Source: Bretschneidera sinensis
Taxonomy: Eukaryota > Streptophyta > Magnoliopsida > Brassicales > Akaniaceae
Assembly (NCBI GenBank): GCA_023935145.1
Contig: CM043700.1
Location: forward strand, 102,727,400-102,791,399
Reading direction: 5' to 3'
DNA length: 64,000 nucleotides
The first letter of the stretch is position 1. Each line of letters opens with the position of its first letter. The notes under the pieces are model-generated. The model was not told where the DNA came from. It was given only the letters and a program-made list of their open reading frames with translations, and ran no database searches. Below are positions 1 through 13,029 of this stretch, piece after piece. The position numbers and the translations under genes are program-made.

Positions 1-1112
1 AAATAACCAAATAAAAATACCTTGTCCATCTGTTCATTAAACATTACCAAAGGTACAAATAACAGAACAAAAGTAATTCAAATAACCATTCAATTATATT
101 TCAATTGATGTGTCTACAAAGCGTATGCGGGAGCCAATAAAACCAAAAAATAATTCTACTACAGATATCTTAACATATCTGTTGCTTTGTACATATGACA
201 ATTGGGGAGCTGAATTTGAAGATTAGCTCCTGCCACTGCACTACACCAATATTTTCCTTCCTCCTACCATCCCTACAAAGAAAGCTGGTCTCAAGTGACC
301 TACTTAAAAGAAAGAAATAAAAAGAAAAAACAAAGTGCACTTTTAAGTCTAAACCCATCCTTGCCATTTGAACTATCAGAACCTAATGAAATTTTACAAC
401 TCTAATTTAAAGAATAATATTACATCTAGGGCAATGGATGTTACAATGAAGAAAAAACATATGTAGATAGAAAATTCTAAAGCTAACAACCAGATTAATT
501 TAAACACTTCCACGAAATCTACAAAATGGATCCAAAAGAAATACAAAGAATCAAATCTTAAAACAACCGAAATCACCAAGTAATGTCAAAGACCCATAGC
601 ATAATGAAAGAGGAAGTGAGAGAGGGTGAGAGAGCAAGAAGAAAATAGAGCACCTGAAAATCGCCACTTTTGTTAAAAAAGGGAAGAGATCTTGATATAC
701 AGTGAGAGAGGGGAAAAGAGAGGAAGAAAGAGAGAGGAACTCACCTTAAAATCGCCATTTCGGCCGGATCTCAGAAGAAATCAACAATCAATCATGACCA
801 GAGGGAGTCAAATGGGGAAGAAGAGAAATGGATGAAAAATAACGCGAGGGGTATCGGGTTAGAAATTATAAATTTGGAATTATAAATTTCTTGTTTTGCT
901 TTGGAATTGGGGCCTTTGGAATTATAATACAATTCCAAATCCAATGTTTAATAGTGTAACCAAATAAAGGATTTGGCATTGAATCTTAACTCCAATAATG
1001 CCAAATTGATGCATCCAAACAGACCGTTAACTCATTTTTACAGAAAAATTCTCTAATAAAAATTGGAACCTGAAAGAGAAGCATCTTAGCCAATTATCAT
1101 AAGGTGTTTTAG
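1..1112. other. Intergenic, with a possible minus-strand 5' leader
   Basis: No supported coding exon. Read on the minus strand, about 850 down to 600 looks like a 5' untranslated leader: pyrimidine-rich stretches, an ATG followed directly by a good splice donor (ATGGCGATTTTAAG then GTGAGT, near 745-757), and a second donor-like site near 655. A gene could therefore start here and leave the window to the left, but no downstream exon is visible. About 860-1020 has repeated AATTATAAATTT and GGAATT words and ends in ATCCAAACAGACCGTTA, a phrase common at ends of small plant DNA transposons. Confidence 0.35.
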
Positions 1113-2529
1113 TCATGTAGCTGCTAGTTCATTTCGGGTTTGATCTCTATGCATGAAGCAATACTTCCCAGTAGCAACTAAAATGAATATCACAGCATCA
1201 ATTTTACCCGAAAATCCTAGACCCACCAAATTCCTTTTTCCTTTGTTGTCATGCCTGGGGCAAGATTCGAGCTGCACATCAGTTGTCGAAGCTCGTGTCT
1301 TCATGAATGATGAATATGCTTCAATTTCTTCTCTTGTTAATGCTGGTTTGAGTGACTCCTTCACGGTATGGAAATGACGATCACACACAATGGTTGCAGC
1401 TATGTTCTCCCTCAAAGCTACGATTCCAGCCTCCCTACACAAGCCCTCAAGTTCAGCCCCTGTGAAGAGTTCAGTATCTTCTGCTATTCTTCTCACATCA
1501 ACATCATCCCCTAATTTCATATTACGTGTATGCACACGGAGTATCTCATATCGAGCTTCTAAGTCAGGTGGTGGTACATAAAGCACCTACAATTTCATGA
1601 AGGCAGAGAAAGTAAAGAGACTAAAACAAAAATACAAAATGCAGATACCCTAATTTAGTTACACAGAATCTGTAAGCTACAAGTTTATAACATGTAATAC
1701 AACTTTGAAAGGCAACTCAGAGTCACCAACAACTGAGTTCAATATCTCTGGATTTGCAATTACATGGTACTCAAAACTATATCACCTTTCAAAGGCTCCC
1801 CAGTAAAGGACTTCAAGACAATAACTGCAACAAAAATGCAATAACAGTTCAATCACAAGTCTCATTCGTGATAGAACAATTTTCTTACCAAAGCAAATCG
1901 TCCCGGGCGCATAAGGGCAGCATCAATTGCATGAGGGCGATTTGTAGCAGATAAAACAAGAATTCCCTAAAAAAGAATTTGAGTATGAATTCAAATTTTA
2001 CAATAAAATTTAAATGATATCCCAGATCCTCCTACTGATGGTTTTAAGACATGCAAAGTAAATTAGGAATCAGTATTTACTTTTGCCTGTTCTAAGCCAT
2101 CCATTTCAGTAAGCAAAGTGGATAAAAGCCTCTCTCCTACTGTAATGTTGCTGCTTGAACTCCCACCTCTACCATTGAAGAAAGGAAAATACATTCAAGA
2201 TTCTTTCCTGTTAATGACCATATGTGCCCATTCTAATGCATACAAGCAGAACCCAAGAGTGTTTGTGAGCCATGTGCAATGTTATTCAAAGTAAACTGGC
2301 AGTATTTACATTCGACCAACCAAGACAGTAAAATAACAGTTTTACGTAGCCTTTGGTGACAATACAAAGAATCACAACCAAGTAAAAGTCAGAAAAGAAC
2401 CTTTTGGCAGCAACAACATCAGCCTCATCAAAGAATATTATGCTTGGGGCTGCAAGTCGAGCTCTCTGAAATGTATTGCGCAACAATGCTTCACCCTCTC
2501 CAACATACATTGAATATAGTTCTGCGCCA

Positions 2530-2531
2530 CA
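2530..2531 (-). other. CDC48B: Lost splice acceptor of CDC48B exon 9
   Basis: The base order before exon 9 is TTTG|TGGCGCAGAACTA, so the acceptor dinucleotide is TG. The duplicated copy at 20.9-22.3 kb keeps TTAG|TGGCGCAGAACTA at the same point, showing that AG is ancestral and this copy mutated. The nearest upstream AG would shift the frame. Confidence 0.75.
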
Positions 2532-5500
2532 AACTTATAGTTCAAGAAATTTGAGGGCAAACAACCTTAACAAAGGTACTGTATTACAAACCACAAGTCA
2601 AATAAATGTAAGTAAAATACTATATGTTTTTTTAAGGAGTTCAAGTCGCCCTTGTGCACATCAATAACTGGAGCTAGCCACGTAAAGAGATCTAATGAGC
2701 AGATTTTACAGTTGAGAACGTCTTAATGAGAAAGGAATCAATAAATTTATTACATCTTCTAGAGGGATTAAGAACATGTTTTACCACGAAGAGTAGGATT
2801 TATAAAGCAACAGAAAATTCAAGGAGCCTATTTATGTTTAATCTTTGGTGGCCAAGTCATCAATGGTTTTCAAATTTCACTAATTCCAAAGCAGACTTAT
2901 CCTTAAGTTCCGAAAAAGTTTATGAATTCGCTTCACCACCTAAGTTTGTTCTAGGGCTGGTCTATTTATCAATCTTTGTAATAGTACCACTTGTTTTTTT
3001 AATAACACTGTTTCTTATAGGGACAAAAGCAAACAAAGAGACCAAACACCAGGTGATTCCGTGATGGATGGTAAGATTCGCAAAGAGTACCCTACGAATT
3101 TATAGCACTAATCAAAGCAACAAGCACAATAGTGAATTAAGTGTAGCCCAATATCTTGTGAGGGAGCATATTTGTCTTTGCCTACCATTATGAAAAACAG
3201 ATCTTTAATTTCAAAGTCTCAGCCTAAAAGCGCCTTCAAAGGCAGGTGATTCATAATATGTGGATTCCAAATTCCAAAGCCTTGGCACATAGTAACAACA
3301 AACAAAAGAGTGGTGATACCATGGAACCGATAAATTCCACAAGTAATCACCGGGAAATTGAGAAGTAACTTTGATATTTAAATTTTTTCTTTTTAAATTT
3401 TTTGGTACAATTACTATTCAATTTCCCAATGATTACTAGTGGACTTTCCCAGTTCCATGGGATCGGGACTCCAAACAAAATGTAGTCCAGACAATCCCTA
3501 GGTTCTTTTATACAAGTATTATAAATTTCCAAATTATTCTAAAATTTTTATGGTAAGTAAGACATCCCCAAACAGATACAATAAAAGATGATCGAACCTC
3601 AAGGAAAAGAAAGAAGCTTGGGCAGCATGAGCAGCAGCTTTAGCAAGAGTGGTTTTTGAGCATCCTGGAGGTCCATGCAGAAGAATTCCACGTATAGGTG
3701 ATATTCCCAGTCTTGAAAATAAAGCTGAATGCTTGATAGGCCATTCAACAGCCTTTTGGAGCTTTTTCTGTCCATGAATAAAGTAAGCATAACTGAATTT
3801 TGGGAAGAATCATAGGACTACAAGAACATGTATAGTTACATACCTTCAACTCCCTCAGTCCTCCCATATCTTCCCAAGTCACCTTAGGGATTTCTACAGT
3901 AACACCTCTCGTTATGCTTGGATTAACCACAGTTTTTGCTTGCTTCCAGTCTTCCATAGTTAAGCTAAGCGCACCAGCATTTACATTTGAATCTGAAGAC
4001 CTTCTAACTGCAGACATGGTAGCCTCACGACATAAAGCTTCCAAATCAGCCCCAACATATCCATTGCAAGAAGTAGCTATGGCTTGTAAGTCCACTGTGG
4101 GATCCAAAGGAACTTTCTTTGTGTAAAGCTGAACAATAGTGAACAAAAAGAGCATCATGGTTCTATGTACATAATACAACTCTAAGCCAGTCTATCAAAC
4201 TAGCAGATAAACAGTTAAATTTTTTTTTCCAAAAGTTCTACTGGCCACCAGTTAGCTTGCGGATGTCAATGAAGAAATCAACCAAAGGTTAGATCATAAA
4301 TTCCTACAAAAAAAAATTACATTGAGAATTTGAAGACGTTCCTCTTCATTAGGCGTAGTAACTTCAATTTCAACATCAAAACGTCCAAACCTTCTTAGCG
4401 CTGGATCGATTGCATCCACTCTTCAGATAAGGAAACCACATATAAGGAGTACATACTTACAAACATAAGTTCTATTCAACCAACACATTAAAAGGACCTC
4501 AGAATTAATATGATGCAGGTGCTCCATAGACTATAATTTTATAGCCGCCAATCTAAAAAAAAAAAAAATTAGCTAGGTATTTGTGAGAGACAGAGATGGC
4601 ACTAACACAAAAACTACAAGCACACAATATGAGAAAAAACAGAATTTACATTATGTAAATCAACAGAAATTTAAAAAAAAAAAAAAAAAATTACCCAAGA
4701 ATGCCAAGGAAAACCACTGCATCACTGCAGACAATACAAAAATAATGCCTTGTATAGTTGTATCATATGAAAACAACAGTACCGAAATCTCACCACACAG
4801 GTGACTTCTACATAATAGAATGGTGCCAAAAGACTCCAAAAGAGGAATAATAACCTGTTCGTGGATGCAACCACGATGACTCGTGGTACAGATGTCAATG
4901 AAGGCTTATTGGAGTCCATCAGCGTAAAGAGTTGAGAAGTAACACGAACATCCTGCTCTCGCCTGCATTTGTAGTACAATTCAATTTTGGAAACAACCAA
5001 GACTATCTTTCCTTCCTTTCCGTAATAGTGATAACAGCAAACCAGAAAGAAAGAAACGGATAGGCTATGAAAAACCAGTAATATATGTAGTCCATATCAT
5101 TGTCATTACATCATTGTTCAATAAGAAATATAAAATAAATGAAAACAAGAGAATGCCAATACTTTGCCATTTGCAAATACATAATGTACAGGTGCTCGCA
5201 CAAAACATGAAAAAAGAGAAGCCCTCGAACTAAATATTCAACAAACAAGCTCGATGTTTTGGAAATTAGAAAAATATTAGATATAAATTTCTGACAGCGT
5301 CTCTCTTAGATTTATAGAAACCCTATAATTCAAGAATTTAACCAGCTAACTAGGAAGACCAGAAACCTGGTGAGTGGTGACCCAATTCAGTATTCGTTTA
5401 TTCAGGAATTATGTTTACAAGGTAATTTTCTCCAATTAAAATACATTGTTTCACTACTCAATACATCCTTTTTTTTAAACAAATAAAATGTCCAACGATG

Positions 5501-5750
5501 ACATGTTTAAGTAGTGGAACTTGATTTCTATAAGATATTAACTTTATTGCATGCCAAACTGCATTCTAATAAAATTCAGGGATAGAAAGTCGAAATTTAC
5601 ATTGGGAGGCATAATATAAATCAAAATTCTCTTCAAAATCATCTCTCGTTGCCATACCTAGAATCACGACGAGGACAGAGTGCATCAATTTCATCTATGA
5701 AAATCACTGATGGCTTGCCTGACAATCCATGGGATGATGCCTCTGCGAAA

Positions 5751-5758
5751 GCCTCCGC
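5751..5758 (-). other. CDC48B: One-base deletion in exon 4 of CDC48B
   Basis: Exon 4 begins S-P-H-S-V-H-R-A-H-T-G-E-S-E-R-I-L-R and should continue E-A-F-A-E-A-S-S. The minus strand has CGGAGGC where CGGGAGGC would keep the frame. After this point the conserved sequence through FIDEID is readable only in the next frame. The lesion sits in a short G run, so sequencing error should be excluded. Confidence 0.75.
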
Positions 5759-6380
5759 AAAATTCTCTCACTTTCCCCCGTATGTGCTCTATGTACAGAA
5801 TGTGGACTACACCATGCACACCCACAGACCAAAACAAACACAAATTAGTAACTGAAACCTAAAACTTAAAGAACACAACAGAATAAATCTATCATGGTTA
5901 AAGAATTAGCAAGGCAACTACAGAAAAAAAAATATTCTTTTTATCTTTTGACATCATCACAAGGATCATATAAAACAGACAAGAACCAAAATAGTGACAT
6001 ACAAACAGCTAAGACTGAAATACCTGATTACAATTAAATGTGCACCACATTCACGAACAACTGCACGTACCAAGCTTGTCTAGCATTATGAGCAAAGAAA
6101 TACATATGAGAAATGAAGCCACACCCTTCTTTTGGATTTCAATTAAAAAATTAAGCAATCAATCAACCTTATTAATCTAATTCACAAGAAAAATAATGTA
6201 CAAAGATTAAACTTCACCTCACCCCCTTCAAAACACTTATAGAGCTAAGTAGCTAACAATGAAAAATTGAAAAAAAAAATCTGAATTTCAATCAATACAT
6301 TAACAATTTCACCCAATTATATTTATTAAAAATGACTGTCTAGCAACAATAACAAGTACCTTTCCAGTGCCTGGCGGACC

Positions 6381-6383
6381 CTA
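6381..6383 (-). other. CDC48B: Premature TAG inside the D1 Walker A exon
   Basis: Exon 2 (6360-6404) is bounded by TTTTTTTAG on one side and GTACTTG on the other. It reads W-P-Q-G-L-L-M-stop-G-P-P-G-T-G-K. The stop replaces the residue (tyrosine in relatives) just before the P-loop, consistent with TAT or TAC changing to TAG. Confidence 0.85.
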
Positions 6384-6659
6384 CATAAGCAAACCTTGGG
6401 GCCACTAAAAAAAGGAAACCAAGAAATGAATTTAGCTCAAAACAAAAGCAAAGTTGTGGTGTCAATCATCAAAACACACAACAACGCAAAATCAAAAGGA
6501 ATTGTAATATACACACACGCTCATATATGTAGTTGGTGATGAAGAGAGGGGAGAGAGAGAGAGAAATGGTGTAACTTTGAGACCAAGCCGCTGGGCTTGG
6601 CGAGAGTAGAGAAGAGGGAAGACAATGAGTTCTCTGATAGCTTGAAGAGCTTTTTCATT

Positions 6660-6670
6660 GCCATTCATCT
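6660..6670 (-). other. CDC48B: Exon-1 frameshift in CDC48B
   Basis: The expected start ATG is at 6715-6717 and reads MESENSSGITNNEWRAD before reaching a stop. The conserved continuation GNEKALQAIREL is in another frame, beginning at 6662. Four bases separate the two frames, which fits a small deletion in the A-E-x-I-G-G segment of the family. A downstream ATG in the second frame (reading MNGEQMNGNEK) could in principle give a slightly shorter in-frame start, so this lesion alone need not be fatal. Confidence 0.75.
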
Positions 6671-6717
6671 GCTCTCCATTCATTGTTGGTGATTCCGCTA
6701 CTGTTTTCACTCTCCAT

Positions 6718-7418
6718 CTAAGGCTGTGTTTGGGATTGTTGTGCTTATCATGTGTCTGATCCCAAAATCTGTGAGTGCTATTAACAAAAAGTTACGGGAA
6801 GTGTTGTTACTAAAAGCTAGTGAAATTGTCTTGCAAAAGCACTATGGAAATTTGTTAATTGTACCCTTAAAAGTGTTGTGAAACAATAAAAATGCCAAAA
6901 AATAGTCAAGGTGCAGAAATTAACATTTTTAATGAATTGTTCTACTAAATAGAGTATTCAAATGCAAAATATTTAGAATTTTTATTAAAATTTTTGTGCT
7001 TTCAAGTAGTCCAATAAATGTTTTGAAATTTGTTAGTGAAGAAAAAAAATTCTGTCAATTCCAAAAATATGGTAAAATATCAAAAACTTTTATCAACAAA
7101 GTCATCCATTTAAGTAATAATAACAGAACAAGTGCCTACAAATTGAATTAACATAACAGTAAGATCATGTTCAGATTCAAATTTTCATTTAATTCAGCTT
7201 TTTTTTATCGATGAAAGAAAGTATGTAGATCAAAGGCACTAAGGAGTGCCACCAAATTACAAAAAACTATTTGCATGTTAGTATCAAAAAAGAAATCTAT
7301 GAAATCTCCACCATTTTCAAAAAAAATTCCTTCGAACCAAAACCCAAAAATATACAACCACCCATCGTTGATGGATGCTAGAGGTCATTCCTTGCAATAA
7401 AAAACCTTCCTATTCCTT
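6718..7418. other. AT-rich intergenic stretch upstream of CDC48B
   Basis: Should contain the CDC48B promoter, but I see no convincing TATA box. It opens with AGGCTGTGTTTGGGATTGTTG, a phrase often seen at the border of small plant DNA transposons, followed by AT-rich DNA with no coding signal. From about 7200 the LINE remnant's 3' flank begins. Confidence 0.4.
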
Positions 7419-8390
7419 TCACGAAAAACAACCCAAAAAAATAAAAAGAGGAATGAAACAAGAAGCCTTCCTCATTGCTTTGAACCTCTCAAACCTGTAC
7501 AAGCCCACATTTCGTCTTCGATAGAATCGGCTACCGCCCATTGGAGTCCCACCACAATGAGAGCCATTTCCCATAAATTGTATGGTGAAAGAGAACCCCA
7601 ATAGAAGGATAGTAGACGGATTCGGCCTCCTCTTTACAAGGATAGCATCTATTAACCAAGACCTTTCCCTTTTTTGAAGATTGTCAACCATTAGAATACC
7701 ACACCAAAAAGCTTCCCAAGCAAAAAAAAAACACTTCAAGGGAGCAAAACATTTCCAAATCACTTTCCAAGGGAAAACATTTGTACCCTTCAAGCTCTCA
7801 TTCAAGAGAAGCATCTAGTGGTATGACTAGACCTCAAACTTTCCCCCTAACTCTAACTTCCATTTGACCTTATCTTCAACTAACAAGTTAACTCTCATTT
7901 TGTATATATTTTCAAGAAAGCTACCAACACTGCCACTTCCCAATCTTAAACATTTATACTCAAAGCAATGTCCCACACAATCTCCTCACTATGAAGACTC
8001 ACACAAGAGCTAACCAAGGCTTCTTTGTAACATGCAAGAGAAAAAACATCTGGAAATTCCTCGTTCAAAAGAGAATCATCGTACCAAACATCATGCCAAT
8101 GCCATAACCACACTCAAATAAGACATAAGGGAGAATATCACAACAGCTCTTTCTAATCCACTTTCAAACCCCACACTATAAGCACCCTGGCCCTCCCAAG
8201 TAATCCGCCCATTATTCTCCACCCCAAACTTAGCCACCATAATCTTTCGCCTTAAGTGCTCCCTTTCCACCATGATATCCAAAGCCACTTCCCTAGAAGT
8301 GCTTTATTGAAAAGGACCAAATATTTAATGCCAACACCCTCTAGCTCAATGGTTTGATTCACTCCCACCCATTTAACCAAACTATTTGCA
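7419..8390 (-). mobile_element. LINE (L1-type) ORF2 C-terminal remnant
   Basis: On the minus strand, broken frames read like the 3' third of a plant LINE ORF2. About 8290-8100 gives RRKIMVAKFGVENNGRITW and related text. About 8100-7930 gives the conserved W-H-D-V-W ... F-S-L-A-C-Y-K-E-A-L-V ... D-W-E-V stretch. About 7815-7440 gives the zinc-binding reverse-transcriptase domain (zf-RVT: FPWKVIWKCFAPLKCFFFAW). Reverse transcriptase and endonuclease are missing, so it is 5'-truncated, and stops and frameshifts make it dead. Part of it (about 7830-8390) recurs at 40293-40800. Confidence 0.75.
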
Positions 8391-9263
8391 TTTCTATGTT
8401 CATGTAATACAGAACATCACATTTTATTAGACATAAATTTATTGCATTTTGTGCCAAATTGGTATATACAATAACAAATGATGGCTACCATGGCCAAAAA
8501 AAAGAATAAATGATGATTATCATGGCCATAAAAATGGAAGAAATGATGGTTATTATGTCTGATTGTATTTGTCAACTTATGTTTGGAAAAAAAATTTAAA
8601 AATAAGGTAACTGATTCTTTAGACTAGAATATCAAATTTTCCTACGCATTGAAAACTAGTCCAACTGTTACTTTTAGAATGAAGCAAAAAAAAAACAAAA
8701 AAGAGTAGAAGAAACCGCTACTTTTATAGGCCGTGATTTTTGCTTGTGAGTTATGTTTTGGACTGTGGCAATGTGGGAGATGGAGATGGCTAGCTGGAGT
8801 GGTGTCAGTGAGGTTGAACAAAAGCACTCTATTGCAGAAGTAGATGCAGATCCCCAGTCTGTAATGCCGAAGTGCAATTTTTCAATTTAATCTAGCAGCC
8901 ACTTAATATTTTTCATCAATTAACAGAAACGCGTAGTAATCCAAGTCTTTTACCACCTTATCAGCGGCAGCATCCAAGCTACTGCAACCAAGTTAATAGG
9001 CAATTCCACATCAAACAAAAACCCAACAGAGCAACCTCAGTTTCACCTCAAACAACAATGTATTACAATTTGCATCTTCTACAACCCAATAGAGAGCAAA
9101 TTCACAACTCAATAGATAATTCATTAAAAAATTTAACAAAAGTAATAGAGAGCAAGAATTAACTTAACTCAAACCCAGATTCCAACAAGAAAGAGAGAGA
9201 GGAAAAGTGACACTTGCTGTTGTAGAACAATCACTGATAAAAAACAATTACCCAACTCTGAAT

Positions 9264-9264
<1 letters not shown>
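8391..9264. other. Intergenic stretch, no gene recognised
   Basis: AT-rich DNA. About 8400-8560 has repeated words such as ATGATGGYTAYCATGGCCA. A minus-strand open frame at 8674-8877 resembles no family I know and lacks support. Confidence 0.35.

Positions 9265-9314
<50 letters not shown>
9265..9314. repeat. (TA)n microsatellite
   Basis: An uninterrupted TA dinucleotide tract of about 48 bp. Confidence 0.95.
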
Positions 9315-11192
<1,878 letters not shown>

Positions 11193-11299
11193 AAACCTAC
11201 TTTAAAATAACGTCAAAATCTGAAACGATGAGCCAAAACATACCGAAATCGTAACATTTTATTTTAATAGTTACAACGAAACGTTATTTGATGATCTGA

Positions 11300-11662
11300 T
11301 ATTTTCTGAATCCTTATTTAAGGAATTACAAAAGAAATTCTTTCACCAAAGATGTTAATTAGGAAGGATTGGTTGAAGAAATATGAACCGGAGACTATAT
11401 CTTAATATACCATAGAACTATACATTTTGTTGCCACGAGATATATTGGCAGTTGCAGATCATTTGATTGGAATGAAATTTGGAATGGGTACACTTGACGA
11501 TATGAATCATTTGAAAAATAAACGTATTCGTTCTGTAGCGGATCTCTTACAAGACCAATTCAGATTAGCTCTGGTTCGTTTAGAAAATGTAGTTAAGGGA
11601 ACTATATGCGAGCATTTAGGCATAAATTGATACCAACTCCTCAGAATTTAGTAACTCCTTGG
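11300..11662 (+). pseudogene. rpoB: Nuclear plastid DNA insertion: rpoB fragment
   Basis: Reads as an internal part of the plastid RNA polymerase beta subunit. The clean part, 11427-11630, gives [19 protein letters not shown], then [39 protein letters not shown]. Upstream, 11305-11425 reads FSESLFKELQKKFFHQRC-like text, followed by LGRIG and NMNRRL, with point stops (CAA to TAG before LLPRD) and a one-base loss. Downstream, the [16 protein letters not shown] segment is present after a small deletion. The stops and indels show it is a nuclear copy (NUPT), not plastid sequence. It covers only a small part of the ~1070-residue protein. Confidence 0.9.
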
Positions 11663-11711
11663 TGAAAAGTTTAGGATGGTGCATATGTTGGGACAAAGAG
11701 ATTATATGACT

Positions 11712-12640
11712 TTTTTTTAGAATAACATGAAAATTCATTTAAGGAAAAAATTCAAGAGCATATAAATCTACCATTACAAAAGGCCACACCTAATCGAGAC
11801 CTCAACCATCCAAAAACAAGCCTCGTCAAAAGATTAAGCTAATCTAGTTAACTCATGAGCAATTCTATTGGCTTCTTAGAAAGCATGCTTGCAAAAATAT
11901 TTGTGAAAACCCGAACTTCACTACATTTCCTCAAAAATCAAATTATCAAGGACACACAAAGCGAATTAAGAGCAGAAATGGCCAAATTATGATCACTTTC
12001 CACCACCACCTTCCCAAAACCTGACTCCCAAGGGAATTTCATAGCTTCTACAATTACTTTTGCTTCAACCATGGAAACCTCATGAAGAAGAGGGAAGGAG
12101 GCAGCTATCGAACCAAGAACATGCCCCATATCCTTAAAACCTCACCAATGGCCATTAGACATCAATCCGAAAAACACACCATCAACATTGATCTTTACTT
12201 GTCCCGATGACGGAGGTTGCCACACATGCAATACCAATGAACCACCACTTCTACCCAATACCCTTAGATCTGCACCTCTAGAAAACTCCTTCATATAACC
12301 AGTTGCATCCATCACAAGATCACCGAGCAATATGGAATTTTGATAGTTCCACAACTTTCAACATATCTGCAAATAATGCACGCCCCTCTTGATTCAACTG
12401 AGCCAATGCAAACATAACTAGATCAAGGAGTGACTCCTCACAAAATTCATGCACCAACAGTCCCAAAAGAGTGAGTCTCCAAACTTCACCAACCACATCG
12501 CAGTCTCTCAATGTATGGATAATACTTTTCTTCCCATCCAAACAACACTTGCACACACCTATGTCAATGACGTGATGATTGACAATTGAGACCCTTTTTT
12601 TAGGACTTTCAAAACTTTTTCTCTTATCCATCGGCTTTAA
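11712..12640 (-). mobile_element. LINE 3' remnant: zf-RVT plus RNase H
   Basis: Minus-strand frames read in order: a zf-RVT-like stretch (12631-12350; C-K-C-C ... I-I-H-T-L-R-D-C ... V-W-R), then an RNase H (RVT_3) start (about 12260-12150; VLHVWQPPSSGQVKINVDGVF) and middle (12129-11938; HEVSMVEAKVIVEAMKF ... VVVESDHNLAISALNS). The element ends near 11712 with TGAATTTTCATGTTATTCT and an A-run, typical of a LINE 3' end. It is 5'-truncated, frameshifted and inactive. Confidence 0.75.
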
Positions 12641-13029
12641 GACTTCAAATCATCCAAACAGAAATTGGGCCAAATATTAAATTCCTTGGGAATTGATCTC
12701 TCTCCATCTGATCTTGGATACACAACTTAGCATTTATGAACATGGTTAAAGAATTTGCGAAAATTTTAAACATGTTTTCCACTAATTGGAGGGAAAAAAA
12801 GAATAGGAGGTTTAAAATCTATTTCCTTGTTTTCTAAAAGAGCAATAACAAAATATGAATTGTTTAATCGATCTTTTTAACCACGACACAACCCAATTGA
12901 TAACAGCCTTTATTCTAAAGATAAGATTCTCAATTCGAATCCTTTACCTCAAAATACCACAATTGAAGGGTTTAAAAGAAATTTAGATTTTTTTTTTATA
13001 ATAATTTTACTCCCTAGTCCCCACTTTCT
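12641..13029. other. Intergenic, nothing recognised
   Basis: AT-rich DNA between the LINE remnant and the truncated copia gag; no coding or structural signal. Confidence 0.4.

Larger units (their letters stand above)
1113..6717 (-). pseudogene. CDC48B: CDC48B-like two-domain AAA ATPase, disrupted
   Basis: Homologue of plant cell division control protein 48 homologue B, a p97/VCP-related AAA ATPase with two ATPase domains and no N-domain, expected to unfold protein clients. Exons in order of transcription: 6576-6717, 6360-6404, 6024-6079, 5658-5806, 4855-4962, 4321-4420, 3844-4128, 3598-3767, 2401-2529, 2081-2168, 1889-1966, 1113-1586; about 1.82 kb, or ~608 residues, matching the family's ~600. 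Visible motifs: D1 Walker A (GPPGTGKT across exons 2-3), D1 Walker B (FIDEID, exon 4), D2 Walker A (GPPGCSKTT, exon 8), D2 Walker B (IIFFDEAD, exon 9), and a hydrophobic C-terminal tail resembling the Arabidopsis protein. Lesions: exon-1 frameshift, in-frame TAG in exon 2, one-base deletion in exon 4, and AG changed to TG at the exon-9 acceptor. Exons 5-8 and 10-12 are clean, so decay is recent. Assembly errors could explain the indels but less easily the two substitutions. Confidence 0.9.

Noticed and set aside
1153..1581. Plus-strand open frames at 1153-1377 and 1390-1581
   Set aside because: Antisense shadows of CDC48B exon 12, which has strong family identity on the minus strand.
3914..4126. 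Plus-strand open frame at 3914-4126
   Set aside because: Antisense shadow of CDC48B exon 7.
8674..8877. Host gene exon on the minus strand
   Set aside because: No splice-consistent neighbours and no family match.
11427..11630. Functional RNA polymerase subunit gene
   Set aside because: Only a fragment, with stops and indels at both sides, in nuclear repeat DNA.
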